A stretch of DNA of 7,427 nucleotides. It comes from Pseudomonadota bacterium (GTDB lineage: Bacteria; Pseudomonadota; Alphaproteobacteria; Sphingomonadales; Sphingomonadaceae). Below are positions 1-4,168 of this stretch, in pieces. A program made the position numbers and the translations under genes. The notes beneath the pieces were generated by a model, which made no database searches, was not told the DNA's origin, and was given only the letters and a program-made list of their open reading frames with translations. The stretch is taken from NCBI GenBank assembly GCA_023432995.1, contig JAEZES010000107.1:1-7427 (forward strand), written 5' to 3'. Numbering within the stretch: the first letter of the stretch is position 1; each line of letters opens with the position of its first letter.

Positions 1-27
1 GGGTTGGGGCTGTTGGCGACCTGCGCG

Positions 28-49
28 ATCCCCGCTTTCGCCGGGGGAT
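28..49 (-). terminator. Stem-loop just downstream of eipA, terminator or dispersed repeat
   Basis: An imperfect inverted repeat has arms ATCCCC (28-33) and GGGGAT (44-49). Two further pairs can form around a TTTC loop if two bases are bulged. It starts two bases after the eipA stop codon, so it would form at the 3' end of that mRNA. There is no T-tract in the eipA direction, so it is not a classical intrinsic terminator. It resembles the short dispersed palindromes with a CTTTCGC-like loop that I recall from sphingomonad intergenic regions. That resemblance is memory, not a search result. Confidence 0.4.
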
Positions 50-50
50 G

Positions 51-824
51 TCAGAACGGCAGCCAGCGCTGCTCTTTCGAGAACTTCATGTAGCCGGCGT
101 TGACGCCGAGGCGCAGCCCGGCGCCGACGCGGATCGGGATCAGCACTACGTCGCCCTTGCGCAGGTACGAGGCGTTGAATCCGCCCACGAAGTAGGCGGC
201 CCCTTCGCCCGCCGGGAAGCGCTCGTAGAGCTCCTCGGTGTCGTAGAGGTTGTAAACCAGCACGAAGGTGTTGCCGGCATTGGCGCCGGCGTCGAAGCCG
301 ACCGACGGCCCGGTCCAGTAGACCGGCTTCTGACCCTCGATCTTGTGGAACAGCGTGCCCGAGCCGTACCGCGCCCCGAGCACGAACGCGGCGCCCGCCT
401 CACGGCCGACGATGTAGCCGTTGGGCTCGCCCTGCTTCTCGAGCACGTCTTCGATCAGCCGCGCGAGACCCTCGGCACCCTTGCCGAATACGCCTTCGGC
501 GGCGCCGATCAGGTCGTCCTGCTTGTAGGTGTCGCTGGCTGCCACGGGGACGTCGGCTGCGGGCGGGGCAGCGGTGGCCGGGCCGGGAGCGACCGTCTGG
601 CCGGTGACGAGGTCGCCCTCGATCTCGCCATAACTGGGCGAAGTCTCGTAGGCCGGCTGATCGAGCCCCGGCTGCGGCTGCGACAAGTCGCCGTCGATCG
701 CGCTATCGGGATCGATCGTCTCGATCCCCTGCGCCGCGAGCGGCGCGGCGGCGCAGGCCATCGCCAGCGACAACACGGCGCCGAACGCGCGGCGACGGCA
801 AACGGCGGCAAGCTGAATCATCAT
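51..824 (-). CDS. eipA: DUF1134 family envelope protein, EipA-like, secreted
   Basis: This 257-residue protein matches the DUF1134/EipA family. Brucella EipA is a small periplasmic beta-barrel protein needed for envelope integrity and virulence, and its promoter is bound by CtrA. Residues 1-31 look like a Sec signal peptide: an Arg-rich start (CRRR at 9-12), a hydrophobic stretch, and likely cleavage after PLAA. A Pro/Ala-rich linker follows at about 75-97. The DUF1134 domain fills about 100-257, with the family-typical stretches VYWTGPSVGFDAG (168-180), TFVLVYNLYD (186-195), the RFP...AYFVGGF region (202-216), and IRVGAGLRLGVNAGY (231-245), ending in PF. The ATG at 824 is chosen because AGGGGA lies six bases upstream and the signal peptide starts there. 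An open frame continues upstream but reads through the tRNA antisense and is spurious. The biochemical function is not known. No TTAA-type CtrA half-sites are seen upstream. The symbol is assigned by family resemblance. Confidence 0.88.
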   Translation of the reverse strand: MMIQLAAVCRRRAFGAVLSLAMACAAAPLAAQGIETIDPDSAIDGDLSQPQPGLDQPAYETSPSYGEIEGDLVTGQTVAPGPATAAPPAADVPVAASDTYKQDDLIGAAEGVFGKGAEGLARLIEDVLEKQGEPNGYIVGREAGAAFVLGARYGSGTLFHKIEGQKPVYWTGPSVGFDAGANAGNTFVLVYNLYDTEELYERFPAGEGAAYFVGGFNASYLRKGDVVLIPIRVGAGLRLGVNAGYMKFSKEQRWLPF

Positions 825-882
825 GACCGATCCCCTGAGCCCAAAGCCAAAACGGGCCTGTCCGGGGCGAAGAAGAATCCCC

Positions 883-898
883 TGCCGCTGAAGCGGCA
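883..898 (-). promoter_or_regulatory. Perfect hairpin in the probable eipA 5' leader
   Basis: TGCCGCTGAAGCGGCA is a 7-bp-arm inverted repeat with a two-base centre. As RNA it would form a 6-bp GC-rich stem with a four-base loop (UUCA in the eipA sense). It ends 58 bp before the eipA start, so it would lie in the eipA 5' leader if transcription starts upstream of it. It could be an mRNA structure or a protein-binding operator; nothing in the sequence decides between these. Confidence 0.35.
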
Positions 899-975
899 AT
901 GAACGCGCGACGGGTCGAGTCGGTTTTGCGGTGAGTCGAGTCGAATTTCGCGGGAAAACCGTCCGGACAGAGCCC

Positions 976-1004
976 TTGCCGCGGTCGGGAGGCCCCGTTA
1001 TAGC
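976..1004 (+). promoter_or_regulatory. Probable promoter of the tRNA-Ser gene
   Basis: TTGCCGC (976-982) and GTTATAGC (997-1004) are 14 bp apart. They closely match the Caulobacter housekeeping consensus TTGACGS-N10-14-GCTANAWC, with one mismatch in each element. The -10 ends 20 bp before the mature tRNA, leaving a short 5' leader for RNase P removal. The complement of the -10 reads GCTATAAC, a perfect match on the opposite strand that could serve eipA, but no -35 accompanies it there. Confidence 0.5.
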
Positions 1005-1024
1005 CCCGCCCGCCGCCGCGAGCC

Positions 1025-1117
1025 GGAGACGTGGGTGAGTGGCTGAAACCAGCGGTTTGCTAAACCGCCATACGGGGATTACCCGTATCGAGGGTTCGAA
1101 TCCCTCCGTCTCCGCCA
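1025..1117 (+). tRNA. tRNA-Ser, anticodon GCU (reads AGC and AGU)
   Basis: The full type II cloverleaf is visible. The acceptor stem is GGAGACG (1025-1031) with CGTCTCC (1107-1113). The anticodon stem is GCGGT/ACCGC around loop TTGCTAA (1057-1063), with anticodon GCT at 1059-1061. A long variable arm pairs TACGGG with CCCGTA (about 1071-1086), as expected for serine. The T arm is GAGGG/CCCTC around TTCGAAT (1090-1106). The discriminator base is G1114, and CCA is encoded at 1115-1117. The D arm lies at about 1033-1050. The gene sits between divergent eipA and the fkbM-type gene. Reading frames through it give spurious peptides such as the well-known ETEGFEPS string. Confidence 0.98.
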
Positions 1118-1118
1118 C

Positions 1119-1150
1119 GCTCGAATACGTCGCCTGCGGCCTCTTCGAGC
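1119..1150 (+). terminator. Stem-loop directly after the tRNA
   Basis: A perfect 7-bp stem, GCTCGAA (1119-1125) with TTCGAGC (1144-1150), encloses an 18-base loop holding a small inner stem GCC-TGC-GGC (1132-1140). It begins one base after the encoded CCA, so it may direct 3' end processing or attenuate read-through. No T-tract follows, so intrinsic termination is uncertain. Confidence 0.35.
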
Positions 1151-1229
1151 AGTTCTCGCGAAACCGGAAGGCGGCGGGCAGAACCTCACCAGCCCTGACG
1201 GGCGCAGCGGTCAGCGGCACGGGGAGACA

Positions 1230-2018
1230 TTGGACAGCCCGAGGATCATCTACGACTTCGGCGCGAACAACGGCGACGACCTGCCGTACTACTTGCGCAA
1301 AGCCGACAAGGTCGTTGCCGTCGAGGCCAACCCGGTGCTGTGCGATGGCCTCCGCGCCCGCTTTGGCGACGAGGTCGCCTCGGGCCGCCTGGTGGTCGAG
1401 GACAAGGTCCTGGCGACGAGGGGCGCGCCATCGGAGGTCCATTTCTACGTCCACAAGACCCATGATGTTCTCAGCCGCTTCCCCGAACCGGACGATCCGG
1501 CCGACTTCGACAAGGTCCTGCTGCCGTCCTGTTCGCCGCTCGCACTGATCGAGCGGCACGGTGAACCCCACTACATCAAGATCGATGTCGAGTACTTCGA
1601 CGTCCCGATCCTGCGCGAGCTGTTCGACGGCGGGGTACGCCCGCCCTTCATCTCGGCCGAGGCGCACACGGTCGAGGTCTTTGCCGTGCTGATGGGCCTC
1701 GGCGGCTACCGCGCATTCAAGATAGTCGACGGGCGCTCGGTGCCGGTAAGCTACGGCAACGCCACCATCGACGGCCCCGAAGGCCCTGAGACCTTCCACT
1801 TCCCGCTCCACTCCGCCGGTCCATTCGGCGACGACGTCAGAGGCCCCTGGCTCGACGGCGCCGAGCTCATCGAGGCCCTGGTGATGGATGGCTTTGGCTG
1901 GAAGGACATCCACGCGAGCAACATCCGCGAACCGGAGCGGACGCCGCCGGGCGCGCGAACCCGCCCGCGCCGGCTGCTGAGCACGGCCAAGCGGGACCTG
2001 AAACGTACACTCCGCTAG
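1230..2018 (+). CDS. FkbM family SAM-dependent methyltransferase
   Basis: This 262-residue class I methyltransferase of the FkbM family probably transfers a methyl group from S-adenosylmethionine to a hydroxyl, often on a sugar in surface polysaccharide or glycolipid. The SAM-binding loop is DFGANNGDD (9-17). The acidic residue ending strand 2 is in VEANP (31-35). The family motif KIDVE is at 117-121, and a late SAGPFGDD stretch (195-202) is also familiar from this family. The C-terminus is a basic tail (RTRPRRLL through KRTLR, about 243-262). The motif I strand begins at residue 6, so the start must be at or before 1230. TTG at 1230 is the only start there, with GGGGAG at 1221-1226 only three bases upstream, which is tight. 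No ATG or GTG lies in frame between the tRNA and 1230. No promoter is apparent in 1118-1229, so read-through from the tRNA is possible. The acceptor substrate is unknown. Confidence 0.85.
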   Translation: MDSPRIIYDFGANNGDDLPYYLRKADKVVAVEANPVLCDGLRARFGDEVASGRLVVEDKVLATRGAPSEVHFYVHKTHDVLSRFPEPDDPADFDKVLLPSCSPLALIERHGEPHYIKIDVEYFDVPILRELFDGGVRPPFISAEAHTVEVFAVLMGLGGYRAFKIVDGRSVPVSYGNATIDGPEGPETFHFPLHSAGPFGDDVRGPWLDGAELIEALVMDGFGWKDIHASNIREPERTPPGARTRPRRLLSTAKRDLKRTLR

Positions 2019-2022
2019 CGGA
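2011..2022. repeat. 12-bp perfect palindrome across the fkbM-type stop codon
   Basis: TCCGCTAGCGGA is centred on the TAG stop (2016-2018) of the plus-strand methyltransferase, in the 9-bp gap before the convergent gene's stop at 2028. As RNA the stem would be only four base pairs around a four-base loop, so it is weak as a terminator. It may help separate the converging transcripts or may be chance. Confidence 0.3.
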
Positions 2023-2027
2023 CCTCG

Positions 2028-2765
2028 CTACTTCACGGCTTCGACGTAGAGGCTTTCGGAGGCCCTCTCCGGCGTATCCAGAGCGGCCCCGGGCAGCACG
2101 CTCTTGCCGAACGCCTGATGGATCACCGAGGAAAAGCCCGCCGCCCCGAGGTCGAGCATCAGCGTCTCGGCGTCGTAGGCATACTTGTGCTCGGTGCGCT
2201 GGCGGAACACCGCGTTCACCACTTCCATGCGCGTACGATAGGTCTCGTGCAGCCAATGATCGCGATAGCCGCCGTCGGCGGGTTCGAGCGGCCGGTTCCT
2301 GACCAGCGCGTCCCAGTCCCGCGCGGCGTAGGCATCGAGGTACATCCCGGCGTCGGGGACCACCAGCCGCAGTACCCCGCCCGGGGCCAGGCAGCGCAGG
2401 CACTCGGACAGGAACGCCCGCGTCGAACGCGGCCGGTCGAGATGCTCAAAGACATGCTCGGAAAAGATGACGGCGACACTCGCGTCGTCGAACGGGAGGC
2501 CGCGCCGGCAATCCCAGCAGATGACATCGGATCCGGCCCGGACGTCGAGGTTCTCCCAGCCTGGCGCGGGCCGCGGGCCGCAACCGATATTGGCGCGAAG
2601 GCCGGTCCGCCCGCGAAACCGGCAGCGGGCCGTCCGGGCCCACCGATAGTGGAGCAGCAGCGCCTTGGTTTCCCACTTGATTTCGGACGCGAGGCCGATG
2701 TTGGGCAGCGTGCGACGGAGCGCGCTGTCGGGAACGACCCGGCGAATCATGCTCGCTAACGTCAC
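2028..2765 (-). CDS. Class I SAM methyltransferase, COG4627-like
   Basis: With the chosen start this is 245 residues of the methyltransferase_11/COG4627 type, often found in polysaccharide clusters. Visible features are SAM motif I ANIGCG (58-63), GWENLDV (69-75) with the acidic residue after strand 2, LPFDDASV (90-97), SEHVFEHL (102-109), APGGVLRLVVPD (127-138) and the late HKYAYDAETL segment with LGAAGF (about 193-211). GTG at 2765 is preferred because AGGGGG lies eight bases upstream. Alternatives are ATG at 2750, with a weak binding site, and TTG at 2828, which would add an Arg-rich stretch lacking family features. It converges on the FkbM-type gene with a 9-bp gap and diverges from the glycosyltransferase. 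The methyl acceptor is not evident; a sugar or glycolipid is inferred from neighbours. Confidence 0.82.
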   Translation of the reverse strand: MTLASMIRRVVPDSALRRTLPNIGLASEIKWETKALLLHYRWARTARCRFRGRTGLRANIGCGPRPAPGWENLDVRAGSDVICWDCRRGLPFDDASVAVIFSEHVFEHLDRPRSTRAFLSECLRCLAPGGVLRLVVPDAGMYLDAYAARDWDALVRNRPLEPADGGYRDHWLHETYRTRMEVVNAVFRQRTEHKYAYDAETLMLDLGAAGFSSVIHQAFGKSVLPGAALDTPERASESLYVEAVK

Positions 2766-3025
2766 CGATCGATCCCCCTGGCCTGCGGCGCGTCCGGCCG
2801 GGTTCCGACCAGACCGCCTCGAGCGCAACCGAGTCGACCCTAGCTTCGATCGCGACCGAATTCAGCCTCCTTCTGCGCCGGACTTCGAATAGCGTCCTGA
2901 GTATTGTTGACGAGACGACTTCAGTTCCCCTTGATTCTGTCTCATCTTCACACGTTCGCGCCGCCTCGCTTGTTTCCAAGCGGCGTGCGTCTGCTATGGG
3001 AAATCCCCTGCGACGAAGGCACGGC
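2766..3025. promoter_or_regulatory. Divergent intergenic region between methyltransferase and glycosyltransferase
   Basis: These 260 bp should hold promoters for both flanking genes, and about 2880-2990 is visibly richer in A and T than the genes. On the plus strand TTGACG (2907-2912) is a good -35 match, but only a weak -10 (TTGATT, 2931-2936) follows. On the minus strand GCTATTCG (2893-2886) is a partial -10 with no clear -35. A full AAGGAGG (2872-2866, minus) has no ATG, GTG or TTG at a usable distance. No gene is supported here. Confidence 0.4.
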
Positions 3026-4009
3026 ATGCTGGCAAGCGGTCCCAAGATTTCCGTCATCGTGCCCGCGTTCAAGGCGGAGAGCTCGATCGAGCGGTGCGTC
3101 CAGAGCCTGCAGCGACAGGAGTACTCGAACCTCGAGATCCTGGTCGTCGACGACCATTCGCCCGACCGCACCGGGGAGATCGTCGGGAATCTGTCCGCGC
3201 AGGACCAGCGCATCAAGGTCCTGCGGCCGGAGGAAAACCTGGGCGTTCACGGCGCCAGGCGCCTCGGCGTGTTGGCCGCGTCGGGGGACCTGATCGGCTT
3301 TGTCGATGCCGACGACTACGTCGAACGCGGGATGTACTCGACGCTGGTCGCGCGCATGCGCGACACCCAGGCGGGCATCGCCATCTGCTCGGCAGACCTC
3401 GTTGCCGAAGGGCGCCGGCTCGGCCCGCGGATCAGGATCAGGTCGGCCGGCACGGTCGCCGGCGAACGAGTCCTTGGCGACTATTGCGGCCACAAGCTGG
3501 GCTCGGGCGTGCTGTGGAACAAGCTCTACCGGCGCGAAGTCATCGAGCCGGCAGCGCTCAGCGAGCTCGAACGCGCGGTCGACGCCTCCGAGGACTACAT
3601 CGTCAATTTCGGCGCCTTCGCGCGCGCCAGGTCGGTCGCGCTGTGCCCGGAGCCGCTGTACAATTACGTCGTCCATACCGGCAACGCCTCGGCCCGCGGC
3701 GGCTGGCCGCTATTCGCACGACTGTTCCGGGCCTATGTCGTCTGCCTCGAGCACTACGCGCGGGAAGACCCGTCCTATCCGCCGCTGATCGACAAGCTGT
3801 ACCTGAAGCAGCTCCACCAGCGCCGGTCGTGGCTGCACGACGGGTCGCCCGACCCCGCCACGGTCGAGCATGTCGCCACCTCGCTTCGCCGGCTGGCCGA
3901 AGTCAGCCCGATGTCGATCCTCAGCATCCTGCACTCGATGCCGATGTGGCATTCCCGCTTCGCGATGGCCGTGGGCAGCCTTACACACCGTTTGTCGGGG
4001 CCAGCCTGA
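3026..4009 (+). CDS. Family 2 glycosyltransferase
   Basis: This 327-residue cytosolic GT-A enzyme probably transfers a sugar from a nucleotide-sugar donor to a surface polysaccharide or glycolipid precursor. The nucleotide-binding strand is ISVIVPAFKA (8-17), followed by VVDDHSPDRT (40-49). The metal-binding DXD motif lies in FVDADDYVE (92-100). WNKLYRREV (164-172), SEDY (188-191; a plausible catalytic acidic pair) and YNYVVHTGNAS (212-222) are typical of the subgroup that resembles capsule and LPS transferases. Residues about 225-327 have no motif I recognise, and no membrane segment is obvious. ATG at 3026 is chosen because GAAGG sits six bases upstream; the in-frame ATG at 2996 has no binding site. 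It diverges from the methyltransferase and precedes ppk1 by 159 bp. The linkage and donor sugar cannot be read from the sequence. Confidence 0.88.
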   Translation: MLASGPKISVIVPAFKAESSIERCVQSLQRQEYSNLEILVVDDHSPDRTGEIVGNLSAQDQRIKVLRPEENLGVHGARRLGVLAASGDLIGFVDADDYVERGMYSTLVARMRDTQAGIAICSADLVAEGRRLGPRIRIRSAGTVAGERVLGDYCGHKLGSGVLWNKLYRREVIEPAALSELERAVDASEDYIVNFGAFARARSVALCPEPLYNYVVHTGNASARGGWPLFARLFRAYVVCLEHYAREDPSYPPLIDKLYLKQLHQRRSWLHDGSPDPATVEHVATSLRRLAEVSPMSILSILHSMPMWHSRFAMAVGSLTHRLSGPA

Positions 4010-4044
4010 GGCGCATTTGGTCTCTGCACGCCGACGCATTCGTC

Positions 4045-4061
4045 CGGTGCTGCCGGCACCG
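4045..4061 (+). terminator. Stem-loop after the glycosyltransferase gene
   Basis: CGGTGC (4045-4050) pairs perfectly with GCACCG (4056-4061) around a five-base loop, 35 bp past the glycosyltransferase stop. No T-tract follows, so it is a weak terminator candidate. It would fit an end between that gene and ppk1. Confidence 0.3.
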
Positions 4062-4106
4062 CGCGCCTGAACGGCTCCCACGCGGCGAGCGTTTCGCTTG
4101 CGGTGC

Positions 4107-4125
4107 CGTAGCAAAAGCGTAACAG
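4107..4125. promoter_or_regulatory. Pho-box-like direct repeat upstream of ppk1
   Basis: CGTAGCA (4107-4113) and CGTAACA (4118-4124) are 7-mers differing at one base, separated by AAAG, with a period of 11 bp. A looser third unit, TGCTGCA (4129-4135), continues the phase. This is the geometry of PhoB sites (CTGTCAT-N4-CTGTCAT). Read on the minus strand, the second unit gives CTGTTAC, matching five of seven consensus bases, while its partner matches only three. A candidate promoter, TTGCGG (4098-4103) and TAACAG (4120-4125) with a 16-bp spacer, overlaps it. Phosphate control of ppk is known in enterobacteria; here it is inference. Confidence 0.3.
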
Positions 4126-4168
4126 ATTTGCTGCACGTGACCCCGATCCAGCAATCGCACAGGACGCG

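Larger units (their letters stand above)
825..1024. promoter_or_regulatory. Divergent intergenic region between eipA and tRNA-Ser
   Basis: These 200 bp must hold the eipA promoter (minus strand) and the tRNA promoter (plus strand). Visible elements are a hairpin-forming palindrome at 883-898, two copies of GTCGAGTCG (914-922 and 935-943) exactly 21 bp apart, a 6-bp inverted repeat GGTTTT/AAAACC (922-927 and 955-960), and a -10-like element at 997-1004 readable on both strands. No open reading frame here looks like a gene. Confidence 0.6.

Noticed and set aside
1039..1548. Plus-strand open frame of 169 codons starting inside the tRNA
   Set aside because: Its N-terminus is translated tRNA and the rest is an out-of-frame shadow of the FkbM-type gene, Arg/Ser/Thr-rich with no motif.
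825..1913. Upstream extension of the eipA frame to a 620-residue minus-strand protein
   Set aside because: It reads antisense through the FkbM-type gene and the tRNA, including the ETEGFEPS peptide known from misannotated tRNA loci. The signal peptide and ribosome-binding site place the true start at 824.
2118..2759. Plus-strand 213-codon frame opposite the COG4627-like methyltransferase
   Set aside because: The minus strand carries the SAM motifs and a good ribosome-binding site; the plus frame is a shadow.
1090..2892. Possible duplicated tRNA 3' end as an attachment site
   Set aside because: The only echo I found is TTCGAAT at about 2884-2890, seven bases from the T loop. That is too short to count as an att repeat.
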